A DNA stretch of 64,000 nucleotides from 0-14-0-80-60-11 sp049322355 (GCA_049322355.1 JBMORG010000029.1:1-64000); one strand, 5' to 3'. Counted from the first letter of the stretch, positions 33,885-43,587 are shown. The notes: generated by a model not told the origin, from the letters alone. Program-made: numbers and translations.

Positions 33885-36107
33885 ATGGGCAATCCGATGG
33901 ATAAGATCAATATACGGCGACTGCTGACAGGCCTGGGCCTGTTGGTAATTCTGCTGCTGGCGGTAGCCTTTGTTTTGGGTTTACTATCCCTAAGGCGCAC
34001 CAGCGAGATAGTCTCCGAAGATTTTCAACAGCAACAACTGATCCTGGCCAAGACCACGGCCCGGCAGATAGAAGACGGCCTGGAGTTTTTGCGGCGGGAG
34101 CTCAAAATTCTCAATTATTCTCCGGCCATCCAATACCTGGAACCGGTGGCCTGGTCCAACCGCATGCAGGTAAGTTTCAACGACCTCTCCAAATTGGGGG
34201 TGACCGAGATTGAGAGGCTGGACTTTGAGGGACCTAACGCTGGCCGCACTTATGTGTTGGACGCCAAAGGTCCCCGGGTGCTGGAAAATCAGACCCATGA
34301 CTCCCCTGTGGTCGCCTGGGCCAAAGACCCGGCCAATCGTGGCCGCATTTACCAAGGGCAGATTGAACTGGAACTACGGCATGATCGCAAAGTGCCGTTC
34401 TTTACCATGGCCACACCGGTATATGAAGAGAGCGTGGACGAATCTCACCCCAAGGCGACGGGCAGGCTGGACGGGGTGCTGCTGTTCAAAGTGAATGCCA
34501 GCCAGTTCACCGGGCACTATTGCGCCGGTATTCGCTCCGGGCGCACAGGCTACTGCTGGGTGCTGAACAGTGATGGGGTATTTCTTTATCATCCCGAACG
34601 GGAATTTATTGGCGAAGACGCCTTTACGGCCCGGGGCCGGCGCAACCCAGTGATCAGTTTCACCAAGATCAACGAAATTCAAAAATCAAAAATGTTGGCC
34701 GGAGAAGAAGGAACTTCCTTATACAATTCGGGCTGGCACCGGGGCGTCATCCGGCAAATGGAAAAATTCCTGGCTTACAGCCATACCAAGGTTAACCCGG
34801 ATGATTCCCGCATCTGGCCGGTGGCGGTGGTGGCGCCCACCGATGAAGTTTACGGCACCATCCATTCCCTGTACATACGGCAATTCCTAATCCAGGGGAT
34901 TCTGATTTTCGCCCTGATTCTGGCGGCATGTGCGGTAATCTATTATGAAATGCGCTGGTCCGTGGAACTGCAGCGGGAGGTTGACCATACCACTGCGGAT
35001 TTGCGCCTCAGCCGGGAACAGTACAAATCAGTGGTGGAAAACGCCCGGGACTTTATTTTCCTGCTTGATGACCAGGGTAAATTCATCAGCGCCAATACCT
35101 CCGCCGCCAGGGTTTTCGGCACTCCGGCCACGGCCATTGCCGGAAAATCTCTTTCCGATCTCTTTCCACCCGAAGACGCCACCGCCATATCTTCCCAGGT
35201 TCGGGATGTGGTGGACACCCGGAAAGGCTCCGAAGTCAAAACCACGGTCCATATTAAGGGTCGGAGTTATTGGCTCTCCATTCACTTCGTTCCAGTTTTC
35301 GGGGAGGACGCCCGTACGGTGGACCGGGTGCTGGTGATGGCCCGGGATATCACCGAACGCCAGCGCCTAGAAGAGCAACTTTACCAGACCGAAAAACTGG
35401 CTTCCTTGGGGACGCTATCAGCCGGAGTGGCCCACGAAATTAATAACCCTTTGGGGGTTATTTTGGGGTTTACAGAGATTTTGCTGGACCGCATACCACC
35501 GGGCAGCAAGGAACACGAAATTCTCAAAACCATTGAACGGCAAGGGCTCAATGCCAAGAGGATTGTGGAAAAGTTAATGACCTATGCCCGGCAGCCCGCA
35601 AAGCAGGAAGAATCCACCGATCTTAACCAAGACATTGAAACCGTAATGTCCTTACTGCAAAATAATCTGCTGACCAATAAAATCGAATTGGAAATGAGGC
35701 TGGCCCGGGAGTTGCCACGGGTCCACGCCGATTCCGGGGAACTGCAGCAGGTGTTTATCAATCTGGTGAATAACGCCGCAGCAGCCATGCCCAACGGCGG
35801 CAAGCTCACGGTGATAAGCAAGGTTAACCCTTACAGCCAAATGGTGGAGGCGATTTTTGCAGATACCGGCACCGGCATCCCCAAGGAAATCGCCGACCGC
35901 ATCTTCGATCCTTTCTTTACCACCAAGAAAGTAGGCGAAGGCACGGGCCTGGGGCTATCGGTGAGCTATGCCATAGTCAATAAATATGGGGGCAATATCC
36001 GCTTCGAAACCAGATTGGAAGAAACTGCCGGAGGCAATCACGGCACCACTTTCTTTGTCTCATTGCAACCTGAAATCGCTATGGAAGCCAAAGAAAGCAA
36101 ACAGTAA
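33885..36107 (+). CDS. Membrane sensor histidine kinase (double Cache, PAS)
   Basis: A 740-residue kinase: membrane helix 1 (about 14-36), an extracytoplasmic double-Cache-like domain (about 37-325), helix 2 (about 328-350), a PAS domain (about 380-490), HisKA with H in SAGVAHEINNPLGVILGF (about 516), and HATPase (NLVNNAAAAMP, DTGTGIPKEIADRIF, GTGLGLSVSYAIV). This layout is typical of kinases that pair with NtrC-type regulators, although no such gene is beside it. Ligands of Cache domains are small organic molecules, and none can be named here. A short hairpin (36154-36170) followed by TCTTTCC may end the transcript. Confidence 0.87.
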   Translation: MGNPMDKINIRRLLTGLGLLVILLLAVAFVLGLLSLRRTSEIVSEDFQQQQLILAKTTARQIEDGLEFLRRELKILNYSPAIQYLEPVAWSNRMQVSFNDLSKLGVTEIERLDFEGPNAGRTYVLDAKGPRVLENQTHDSPVVAWAKDPANRGRIYQGQIELELRHDRKVPFFTMATPVYEESVDESHPKATGRLDGVLLFKVNASQFTGHYCAGIRSGRTGYCWVLNSDGVFLYHPEREFIGEDAFTARGRRNPVISFTKINEIQKSKMLAGEEGTSLYNSGWHRGVIRQMEKFLAYSHTKVNPDDSRIWPVAVVAPTDEVYGTIHSLYIRQFLIQGILIFALILAACAVIYYEMRWSVELQREVDHTTADLRLSREQYKSVVENARDFIFLLDDQGKFISANTSAARVFGTPATAIAGKSLSDLFPPEDATAISSQVRDVVDTRKGSEVKTTVHIKGRSYWLSIHFVPVFGEDARTVDRVLVMARDITERQRLEEQLYQTEKLASLGTLSAGVAHEINNPLGVILGFTEILLDRIPPGSKEHEILKTIERQGLNAKRIVEKLMTYARQPAKQEESTDLNQDIETVMSLLQNNLLTNKIELEMRLARELPRVHADSGELQQVFINLVNNAAAAMPNGGKLTVISKVNPYSQMVEAIFADTGTGIPKEIADRIFDPFFTTKKVGEGTGLGLSVSYAIVNKYGGNIRFETRLEETAGGNHGTTFFVSLQPEIAMEAKESKQ

Positions 36108-36153
36108 AGAACCCCCATAGAAAAAGCACATTGCTAATATTTCAAAACGATAC

Positions 36154-36170
36154 AGGCAGAAACGCTGCCT
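36154..36170 (+). terminator. Weak hairpin between convergent genes
   Basis: AGGCAG-AAACG-CTGCCT followed by CTTTCC lies between the convergent sensor kinase and PEP synthase-like genes, and may end the kinase transcript. Confidence 0.35.
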
Positions 36171-36181
36171 CTTTCCACATT

Positions 36182-38728
36182 CTAATTCTTTCCCTCGATG
36201 TGCTCCCGAATGAAATCTTTGATGTACCAATCCACAATGCCTTCGGAAAACAGGACCATATCCAGTTGTTTGGTATAGAGTGTGAGCTTGCCGAATAAAA
36301 TCAGGCGCTGGATCATTTGCTCCAACGGATATTTCGCCAATCTGGCTTCGATGGTGTCACCCTGGCGCCGGTAGTTGAGGCCCATGTGGTCGATGATGGC
36401 TTCGATCAGCCTGGCCCGCCGCTCGCGACGTTCCGGTGTGGAACCGCCGCCCCGAAAAGTGAAGGTGATATAATTATCGTTAATCTGGTCGCTGAGGTAG
36501 GCTTCCACTGCGGAAAAATGGTAGCCCAGGCGGATGCTGAAGTTCATGTAATTCTCGGAGAGCGCCACATAACTTTGATCCCGGTAAGGTTCGGCGCCCT
36601 GGGCCACCTCCTCCTCGCTTTTCACAAATACCGAACTCAAGCTTTGGGCTCCGGCGGGTTTGCCTCGGGGCCAGCGCATGGCGGTGAGTCCCTGCCAAAA
36701 GGCCTTGAAAGGAATGGAATTAATCTGTTCCGGCCGGACTTTGCGCTTCCAGCCTCTCTTTAAGCCGCCCCCCAGGTCCAGAATGCAAAGCTTAAAAGGC
36801 AGGTCAGAGTCCAGTTCCACCACTTCCCTGCCGCCCTGCACTTCTTTTTCCGTCAGTTTGAACATCTCCCGCATGGAATATTCATGGGCGAAGCGCACAA
36901 TGTCATGAATGGTCCGGCAGTTTTCCGGCGCAAAGGTTTTGCTCTGGGGATTAATCAGATTGAGAGGGATTATCTTCTTAAGCACCGCTTTCAGGGTCCG
37001 GAAAACCGGGCTGTCGGATAAGTCATCCGTCTTGGGCGGGGAGGGCTCCAGCAGTTCGGTGATGATGCCTTCATAGACGTTGTTATAATTGGCGTCCACG
37101 GTCACTTCCTGGCCGGGTTGCAAAATCTGGGTGGCAATGCCGGTATTGAGAATGGCAGGAACTTGAAATTCCCGGGCCAGAAGTGCCATATGACCCGTGG
37201 GACTGCCGGCGTCGGTGATGATGGCTGCGGCCTGGGGCATTACCGTGACATACTTGGGGGAAGTGTGCCTCGCCACCAGGACTCCGCCCGCGGGGAAATT
37301 TCGCAAGTCTTCATCCCGCCGCACCAGAACCACGGGTCCGGCGCCGACTCCCCGGCAGGCCACGCTCCCTTGATCCAGGAGCACGGGGTACTGCTTCAGA
37401 GTCCTGGCCTTGCCTTCAGGGGCTCTCTTGGCGGGCATTTGCAGTTGACGGCTTTGCAGGAGCCAGAGCCGGTCCTCAAAGTCCAGGGCCCACTCCACAT
37501 CCTGGGGCCGCTGATAATGGGCCTCCAGGGTTATGGCCCACTGCGCCAACTGCTGCAAATGGCTGTGATTCAGGCAAGGAGCATCGACCTTCTCCGGGGG
37601 CACTGGCGCCTCTTGCACTCCGCCTCCAGGCAGGTTGACCAGCATCACTTCCTTGGGCGGGATGCGCTGTTCCAGGATTTCGCCGGGAGGGTGGTGCGCC
37701 ACCAGGTAATAGTCAGGCTCGATCACCCCGCCCACGGCATATTTGCCCAGACCCCATACGGCGTTGATCAGCACCGCATCCCGATCCGCGGCCTCAGGTT
37801 GCCGGGTGAACAGGACCCCGCTGGCCCTGGCGTTAATCATGGGCAGCACGGCCACGCCCATGGCCATCTCCTCCTCCCGGAAGCCCTTGTTTTTATAGTA
37901 AAACAAGGCCCTGGGGGTAAACAGGCTGGCCACAATATCCTTATAGCGGCTAATCAGTTCGCCGGGGGGCACATTGAGATAGGTGGCGTATTGTCCGGCA
38001 AAGGTGAGGGAGAGGTCTTCTCCCACGGCGCTGGAACGCATGGCCACCAAGGGATGTCGTTGCTCCCGCTGGCATAACTCTCCATAGGCCGCCAGGATGG
38101 CCTCCTCGAGTTCCGGCGGCACCAGGGCCTGGTGGATCATGGACTTCAATTCTTCACTGACGCTGGCCAGGCTGTCCAGATCGTCAAGCCGCCAGATACT
38201 CAGGAGTTCCGGGATCCGCGTCGTCAGCCGGTTGTAATCCAGGAACAGCTTGTAAGCATAGGTGGAAATGGCGAAACCGGATGGCACCGGCAGGCGCACC
38301 CGGTTTTTGACCTCTCCCAGGTTGGCGTTCTTGCCCCCCACCATTTCCACCATTTCCAGGTCCAGATGCTCAAAAGGTATGGTCAGGGGCCCTTTTTGAA
38401 TTTCCCGGCGCTGGTTCAGGACGTCTTCCACCTCGGTAATGACGCGCTTGTAAGCCTCAACCAGGCCCTCATAGCGCTGGTCCCCCAGATTATTGAGGGA
38501 TTCCACCAGGGTGGCGGTCTCTTGGGCAAGTTGATTGACGCTGGCCCGGATATACTGAAGGTCGAAGAGGAAATCGCCCGAAAGCTTTTCCTCCATGTCG
38601 GTCATCAAGCTTAAGACAGCATTGTTGGCAGCCAGCAGTCTTTGAAAATTAGCGTATTTGTCCGCTAAGGCCGCCTGGATATTGGTTCCCCGGTCTTTTT
38701 GCACGAGGCGTTGCCAGACGCGTTTCAG
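36182..38728 (-). CDS. PEP synthase-like protein with novel C-terminus, likely CTG start
   Basis: An 848-residue protein related to pyruvate phosphate dikinase/PEP synthase. A helical N-terminus (about 1-110) precedes the ATP-grasp nucleotide domain (about 125-440; GGKNANLGEV, AMRSSAVGEDLSLTFAGQY), then the phospho-histidine swivel domain with TGHMALL (about 470-560). The usual PEP/pyruvate TIM barrel is absent. Instead there are about 280 residues I do not recognise (ILDLGGGLKRGW, YVALSENYMNFSIRLGYHFS, YITFTFRGGGST). GGAGG lies 8 bases before a CTG at 38728, and the first GTG (38704) has no ribosome binding site, so CTG is preferred. It may phosphorylate an unknown substrate; the neighbouring CBS gene suggests adenylate-linked regulation. 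Confidence 0.75.
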   Translation of the reverse strand: MKRVWQRLVQKDRGTNIQAALADKYANFQRLLAANNAVLSLMTDMEEKLSGDFLFDLQYIRASVNQLAQETATLVESLNNLGDQRYEGLVEAYKRVITEVEDVLNQRREIQKGPLTIPFEHLDLEMVEMVGGKNANLGEVKNRVRLPVPSGFAISTYAYKLFLDYNRLTTRIPELLSIWRLDDLDSLASVSEELKSMIHQALVPPELEEAILAAYGELCQREQRHPLVAMRSSAVGEDLSLTFAGQYATYLNVPPGELISRYKDIVASLFTPRALFYYKNKGFREEEMAMGVAVLPMINARASGVLFTRQPEAADRDAVLINAVWGLGKYAVGGVIEPDYYLVAHHPPGEILEQRIPPKEVMLVNLPGGGVQEAPVPPEKVDAPCLNHSHLQQLAQWAITLEAHYQRPQDVEWALDFEDRLWLLQSRQLQMPAKRAPEGKARTLKQYPVLLDQGSVACRGVGAGPVVLVRRDEDLRNFPAGGVLVARHTSPKYVTVMPQAAAIITDAGSPTGHMALLAREFQVPAILNTGIATQILQPGQEVTVDANYNNVYEGIITELLEPSPPKTDDLSDSPVFRTLKAVLKKIIPLNLINPQSKTFAPENCRTIHDIVRFAHEYSMREMFKLTEKEVQGGREVVELDSDLPFKLCILDLGGGLKRGWKRKVRPEQINSIPFKAFWQGLTAMRWPRGKPAGAQSLSSVFVKSEEEVAQGAEPYRDQSYVALSENYMNFSIRLGYHFSAVEAYLSDQINDNYITFTFRGGGSTPERRERRARLIEAIIDHMGLNYRRQGDTIEARLAKYPLEQMIQRLILFGKLTLYTKQLDMVLFSEGIVDWYIKDFIREHIEGKN

Positions 38729-38793
38729 GTGAAGGTCCTCCGGGTCCCGGGGAATTTAAGGGAAATTCATTTTTATTAAAAGGAGCATAGAAT

Positions 38794-39300
38794 TTAATCG
38801 CCCAACACGATCTTGGAGATTTCATTAAACAGATCACTCAGCCGGAGCATCCCCACGACTTTTCCGGCCTGGAGGACGGGAATCAGGCTGATAGTTTCCT
38901 TAATCATTAAATACAGCGGTTTGGTGATAGGATCATCGGCGTTCACGGTGACCTTGATGGGACTCATGACTTCGCTCACCGCCCTTTGGGACTGCTCCTG
39001 CATTTTGGGCCCGAAGAAATCCCCCATTAGAACGGTGAGGCTGGGATCCATCTTAATGAGACCGGTTTCCTGGAGAAACCGGGGCTCCAACCCCTTGATG
39101 ATGTCCCGCAGAGTCAGGATGCCCAAGAGCTGGTACTTTTCGTCAAAAACCAAAACGGCCCGGGGTTCGAAGGAGCCTTCAAACTTGAGGACCGCCTCCC
39201 GAATGATGGCCATGGCCTGGCGCAGGGTGAACCAATAGGGGATGTGGGGGTAATCCTCCAAGGCAATCATCAAATCCTTGGCGGTTTTATGATAAGGCAT
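38794..39300 (-). CDS. CBS domain pair protein (divergent copy 1)
   Basis: A 168-residue protein consisting of two CBS motifs (FTLRQAMAIIREAVLKFEG ... LGILTLRDIIKGL, and VSEVMSPIKVTVNADDPITK ... VVGMLRLSDLFNEI). CBS pairs bind adenine nucleotides. The start at 39300 follows GGAGG at 5 bases. It is divergent from a close paralogue at 39577-40083 and lies between a PEP synthase-like gene and an anion transporter gene, whose activity it may regulate. The two copies share about three quarters of their residues by eye. Confidence 0.85.
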   Translation of the reverse strand: MPYHKTAKDLMIALEDYPHIPYWFTLRQAMAIIREAVLKFEGSFEPRAVLVFDEKYQLLGILTLRDIIKGLEPRFLQETGLIKMDPSLTVLMGDFFGPKMQEQSQRAVSEVMSPIKVTVNADDPITKPLYLMIKETISLIPVLQAGKVVGMLRLSDLFNEISKIVLGD

Positions 39301-39332
39301 AGCATCCTCCAAAATTATCCTAGCTCAAATTA

Positions 39333-39355
39333 TAGAAAATTCTGGTTATTTTCTA
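39333..39355. promoter_or_regulatory. Palindrome between divergent CBS genes
   Basis: TAGAAAAT-N7-ATTTTCTA is a perfect 8-bp inverted repeat about 35 bases upstream of the minus-strand CBS gene, a plausible operator for it or for both divergent units. No regulator is known. Confidence 0.4.
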
Positions 39356-39576
39356 AAGGAGGGTCCTGGAAAAGTCAAGGAGAACCCCTGAGTGAACTTC
39401 TGCTTGTGAAATAATGCACTATTTTAACAGAAAATTAACGCACCTTTCCCTCATTTTAACCCTGTTTTAATCTTTCCCTTGCTAATAATTGATGCAAAGA
39501 AAACCTGCTCCGACCACAGGCCCGAAAAGCAGGTTTATTCCGGGGCTTAGCAAAAATTAACTGGATGGAGGTTCAT

Positions 39577-40083
39577 ATGCCGTACGACAAGAAAGTGAAG
39601 GATTTAATGATTCCCCTGGAGGATTATCCCCACATCCCCTATTGGTTCACCCTGCGTCAGGCCATGGCCATTGTCCGGGAAACGGCCATCAAGTATGAAG
39701 GTCAATTTGAGCCCCGGGCGGTTTTGGTTTTTGACGAAAAGTACCAGCTCTTGGGCATCCTGACTCTGCGGGACATCATCAAGGGGTTGGAACCCCGGTT
39801 TATGCAAGAAACCGGTCTGATCAAAGCGGACCCCAACCTGGCGGTGCTCATGGGCGATCTTTTCGGACCCGGCCTGAAAGAGGCCTCCCAAAAAGCCGTG
39901 AGCGAAGTCATGAGTCCCATCAAAGTTACGGTCCAAGGCACCGATCCCCTGGCTAAGGCCATCTTTCTGATGATCAAGGAAAATGTGGGCATGATGCCGG
40001 TGATCCAGGGCAGCAAAGTGGCCGGCATGATTCGTATGAGCGATCTCTTTGGGGAAATCTCCAAGATGGTGTTGGGCGAGTAA
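39577..40083 (+). CDS. CBS domain pair protein (divergent copy 2)
   Basis: A 168-residue CBS-pair protein starting MPYDKKVKDLMIPLEDYPHI, with LGILTLRDIIKGLEPRF and VSEVMSPIKVTVQGTDPLAK ... VAGMIRMSDLFGEI. The ATG at 39577 follows GGAGG at 5 bases. It precedes the DASS-type transporter gene by about 40 bases, so the two are likely co-transcribed. It may be a nucleotide-sensing regulator of that transporter, which is inferred from the operon arrangement. Confidence 0.86.
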   Translation: MPYDKKVKDLMIPLEDYPHIPYWFTLRQAMAIVRETAIKYEGQFEPRAVLVFDEKYQLLGILTLRDIIKGLEPRFMQETGLIKADPNLAVLMGDLFGPGLKEASQKAVSEVMSPIKVTVQGTDPLAKAIFLMIKENVGMMPVIQGSKVAGMIRMSDLFGEISKMVLGE

Positions 40084-40122
40084 TTTTTTCCAGGACCCTC
40101 ATTTCAGAAGGAGTTAGCTATC

Positions 40123-41655
40123 ATGGCGGAAGAAATCAAAAAAATGCCCGTAGGCGCCGGCCTGCCGGAGATGCCTGAAGAAATCATTATTGCTCCCAAG
40201 AAGGTGGCCATTGACTATAAACGCATAATTTTTATTCTCCTGGGTCTGGGAGTCTTTGTCTTATTCTACATGATCCCCACCCTGCCGGATGCCGTGGATC
40301 CCGGGGGCAAGGTCTTTAAACTGTCCTGGGCCGGCAAGATGGCCATCGGGCTGTTTCTCATGGCCGGGATTTGGTGGGTCTTTGAGGTGATGCCCATCGG
40401 GGCCACCGCTATTGCCATCGGCCTGTTCCAGGTGCTTTTTTTTATCCGTACCCCCAAACAAGCCCTGGGCGATTTCCTGGACCCCTCCGTCTGGTTCATC
40501 TTCGGCTCCGTGGTCATCGGCACCGCCTTCACCGCCTCGGGCCTCACCAAGCGCATGGCCTACAAGATGCTTACCGTTGTCGGGGAAAAAACCAACTTCA
40601 TCCTGTTGGGGGTTTTTCTGGTCACTGCGGCCATGACCTTGATCATGGCCCACACCGCAGTGGCCGCCGCCCTTTTCCCTCTGCTGATGGCCATCAATGC
40701 CCTGTACAGTGAATCCGACCAGCCCACCCGGTTCGGCAAAGGCCTGTTCATCGGCATGGCCTGGGCCGCGGGCGCAGGCTCCATCATCACCTACCTGGGC
40801 GCGGCCCGGGGTGTGGCCGCGGCGGGCATGTTCAAAGAGTTTACCGGCACTGACATCGGCTTCTTTGAACTCAGTTTTTATATGCTGCCCGTAGGCCTTA
40901 TCATGGTCTTCGTCATCTGGCTCATCATCATCACCTTTTTCAAACCGGAACGCCCGGTCATCGAAGGGCTGATGGAGAAAGCCAAAGATCTGACTAAAGA
41001 ACTGGGTCCCATGAACAACAAGGAAAAATTCGTGGTGTTCATGGTCATTGTTATTGTGGGGCTATTCATAGCCAAGGCCTTTCTGCCCATCCAAGCCTTC
41101 ACCGACATGGACCGGGCCGGGATCATGCTGGTGGGCACGGTGCTCTTCTTCCTGACCCGCACCCTCACCGTGGAGGACCTGGAGACCATTCCCTGGAATA
41201 TCATCCTGCTCTTCGGCGGGGCCATGTCCATCGGTTTTTGCCTCTGGCAGACCAAGGCCGCGGAATGGCTGGCGGTTCACTGGCTCTCCTTCTTCCTCAA
41301 CGCCCCCTGGCTGGTGTTCGTCCTGGGCATCGCCTTCTTCGTCTTGATTATGACCAACTTCATTATGAACGTGGCGGCCATCGCCATCTCGCTGCCGGTG
41401 TCCCTGGTCATCGCCAAGTACCTGGGAGTGGCCCCCCACGTCATTCTCTTCGCCTCCCTGGTCACTGCGGGCATGCCCTTCAACCTGCTCATCGGCGCGG
41501 CGCCCAACGCCATTGCCTACGAGAGCAAGCAGTTCACTACTGGGGAGTTTTTCGGGTACGGCTGGATTCCCAACGTGGTGCTCATGGCCTTCCTGGCGGT
41601 ATTTGTGTATGTTATCTGGCCTGTTATGGGGATGCCGGTGTTGCTGCCTAAGTGA
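40123..41655 (+). CDS. DASS/SLC13-type anion:sodium symporter
   Basis: A 510-residue membrane protein with 11 or 12 helices. It starts with a soluble segment of about 30 residues. Signatures include WWVFEVMPIGATAIAIGL (about 85-102), MAHTAVAAALFPLL, and the second-half MTNFIMNVAAIAISLPVSL and PFNLLIGAAPNAIAY, typical of DASS transporters. These import dicarboxylates, citrate or sulfate with sodium. In a sulfate reducer a sulfate role is possible but cannot be decided here. The start follows AAGGAG. The upstream CBS gene probably belongs to the same operon. Confidence 0.85.
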   Translation: MAEEIKKMPVGAGLPEMPEEIIIAPKKVAIDYKRIIFILLGLGVFVLFYMIPTLPDAVDPGGKVFKLSWAGKMAIGLFLMAGIWWVFEVMPIGATAIAIGLFQVLFFIRTPKQALGDFLDPSVWFIFGSVVIGTAFTASGLTKRMAYKMLTVVGEKTNFILLGVFLVTAAMTLIMAHTAVAAALFPLLMAINALYSESDQPTRFGKGLFIGMAWAAGAGSIITYLGAARGVAAAGMFKEFTGTDIGFFELSFYMLPVGLIMVFVIWLIIITFFKPERPVIEGLMEKAKDLTKELGPMNNKEKFVVFMVIVIVGLFIAKAFLPIQAFTDMDRAGIMLVGTVLFFLTRTLTVEDLETIPWNIILLFGGAMSIGFCLWQTKAAEWLAVHWLSFFLNAPWLVFVLGIAFFVLIMTNFIMNVAAIAISLPVSLVIAKYLGVAPHVILFASLVTAGMPFNLLIGAAPNAIAYESKQFTTGEFFGYGWIPNVVLMAFLAVFVYVIWPVMGMPVLLPK

Positions 41656-41704
41656 TAACCGTCGTTTTCGTTCCCAGGTTTAACTTGGGAACGAGAACGG
41701 GAGG

Positions 41705-41799
41705 AAAATCCCCCCAACCCCCCTTTGATAAAGGGGGGAACTGAGCAGAATTCCGATAAAAAGTCCCCCCTTTGAAAAAGGGGGATTTAGGGGGATTTC
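41705..41799. repeat. Palindromic repeat of a second family
   Basis: AATCCCCCCAACCCCCC-TTTGATAAAGGGGGG at the left is mirrored by CCCCCCTTTGAAAAAGGGGG-ATTTAGGGGGATTT at the right around a short centre. Just before it, 41667-41694 holds the hairpin CGTTCCCA/TGGGAACG. These are typical intergenic repeats without coding capacity. Confidence 0.55.
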
Positions 41800-41850
41800 A
41801 AACTCGGAAACTGTTTAGTCGCTGAATACATACTTATGAGGATCCATCAA

Positions 41851-43587
41851 ATGTACCGGATAAAACGATTGGCGTTGCTCTCTCTCGCGGCACTCCTGGC
41901 CGCGGTCTTCTGCCTCAGTTCCCTGGCGGTGGCGGCCCCGGCCCCGGCCGGCGACCGCTTGGCCTTATCCGGGCTGGTGACCAATCCCATGGGCAAAGGC
42001 CTCAAGGAAGTGGAGGTTGAGGTGCTGGTGAACGGCCAGCACGTCAAGCCCACGGGCAAAGAGGCCGAAATAATCACCGGCAAGCCCGGCGGCTATGTGG
42101 CGGATTTCATCCTGCCCCCAGGCACCTTGCCCGAGGCTAAAGTTGAGGTCAAGGCCTTTAAGCCTTCCTGGAAACCCATTCCGGCCACTGAGGTGAAGGT
42201 GGTGGAGGCGGGGACGGACGCCGCAGGCAACAAACTGTTCCAGGCGGCCCAAAACCTCACCCTGAACCGCACCATGACTGCGGGTTTCTGGATTGCCAGC
42301 ATCATCCTGCTGCTGGTTTATGTGGTCATCTCCCTGGAGTTGATGCACCGCACCCTGGTGGCCTTTCTGGGGGCCGCCATAATTCTGTTTGTCAGCTATA
42401 CTTTCGGCACCTTCGACAAATCCTTTTTCATCCTCTCCTTTGATGACGCCATGGGGGCCATCGACCTCAACGTCATCTTTCTGCTCATGGGCATGATGCT
42501 CTTTGTGGGAGTGCTGAAACAGACAGGCATGTTCCAGTTCCTGGCCTACAAGGCCTATGCCTGGGCCCGGGGCAACGTCTTTGTGTTGTCTGCGATCCTG
42601 CAAATCATCACCGCGGTGGTCTCGGCCTTCCTGGACAATGTCACCACCATGCTTCTGGTGATCCCGGTGACCATCCAGATTGCCATCACCCTGAAGATTC
42701 ACCCCTTGACCCTGTTGGTCCCCGAGGTCTTTGCCAGCAACGTCGGCGGCACCGCCACTTTGATCGGCGACCCCCCCAACATCCTCATCGGCTCTTATGC
42801 CAGCCTCACTTTCGGCCAGTTCGTGCAAAACCTGGCCTTGGTGTGCCTGATATGCCTGACGACCTGCACCCTGTGGTACATCTGGTGGCACAAGAAGGAC
42901 TACCAACAAGCGGAAGTCAAGGATGTGCCGCGCACCATTGAGTTTTTAAGGGAGGAGTACCGCATTACCAATAAGAAGCTGACGTTCCAGGGCCTCCTGC
43001 TCCTGGCCTTCACCATCGGGCTTTTCGCCACCCACGGCATCCTGCACATGCAGGTGTCGGTGGCGGCCCTCATCGGTTCCCTGATCCTGGTGGCCGTCTC
43101 CCGGGTGGACATCGTGGAACTGCTGGAAAAAGAAGTGGAGTGGCCCACTCTGGTCTTCTTCATCGGCCTGTTCATGGTCATCGCCGGTGCCGAAGAAACG
43201 GGCCTGATTCAAATGATCGCCAACTGGGTGAAGGACGTCTCCCAGGGCAATCTCACTGCCGCGATTATCATCGTTCTGTGGGTGAGCGCCATTGCTTCGG
43301 CCTTTATTGACAACATCCCCTTCACCGCCACCATGCTGCCCATCATCGCCTTCCTGAACCAGACCATCCCCGGCGCAGAAAGCGGGGTGCTCTGGTGGTC
43401 CCTGGCCCTGGGGGCCTGTCTGGGGGGCAACGGCACCATGATCGGGGCTTCCGCCAACGTGGTCACCGTGGGCCTGGCGGAAAAGGCGGGCTATCACATT
43501 TCCTTCATTAGCTACATGAAAGCCTGCTGGTGGCCCATGATAATCACTGTCACCATCAGCATGGTTTACCTGCTGATTGCTTATTGA
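41851..43587 (+). CDS. ArsB/NhaD-type permease with exported N-terminal domain (copy 1)
   Basis: A 578-residue protein with a signal peptide (about 1-30, ending LAVAAPAPAG), a beta-rich extracytoplasmic domain (about 31-140; LALSGLVTNPMGKGLKEVEVEVLVNG, like carboxypeptidase regulatory folds) and a permease of the ion-transporter superfamily (about 145-578; VFASNVGGTATLIGDPPNILIGS and a second half with IDNIPFTATMLPII). The permease class includes ArsB, NhaD and P-type proteins, and the substrate here is unknown. GAGGAT precedes the ATG at 41851, with an alternative 15 bases upstream. The next gene encodes a close copy, so this is a tandem duplication. Confidence 0.82.
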   Translation: MYRIKRLALLSLAALLAAVFCLSSLAVAAPAPAGDRLALSGLVTNPMGKGLKEVEVEVLVNGQHVKPTGKEAEIITGKPGGYVADFILPPGTLPEAKVEVKAFKPSWKPIPATEVKVVEAGTDAAGNKLFQAAQNLTLNRTMTAGFWIASIILLLVYVVISLELMHRTLVAFLGAAIILFVSYTFGTFDKSFFILSFDDAMGAIDLNVIFLLMGMMLFVGVLKQTGMFQFLAYKAYAWARGNVFVLSAILQIITAVVSAFLDNVTTMLLVIPVTIQIAITLKIHPLTLLVPEVFASNVGGTATLIGDPPNILIGSYASLTFGQFVQNLALVCLICLTTCTLWYIWWHKKDYQQAEVKDVPRTIEFLREEYRITNKKLTFQGLLLLAFTIGLFATHGILHMQVSVAALIGSLILVAVSRVDIVELLEKEVEWPTLVFFIGLFMVIAGAEETGLIQMIANWVKDVSQGNLTAAIIIVLWVSAIASAFIDNIPFTATMLPIIAFLNQTIPGAESGVLWWSLALGACLGGNGTMIGASANVVTVGLAEKAGYHISFISYMKACWWPMIITVTISMVYLLIAY

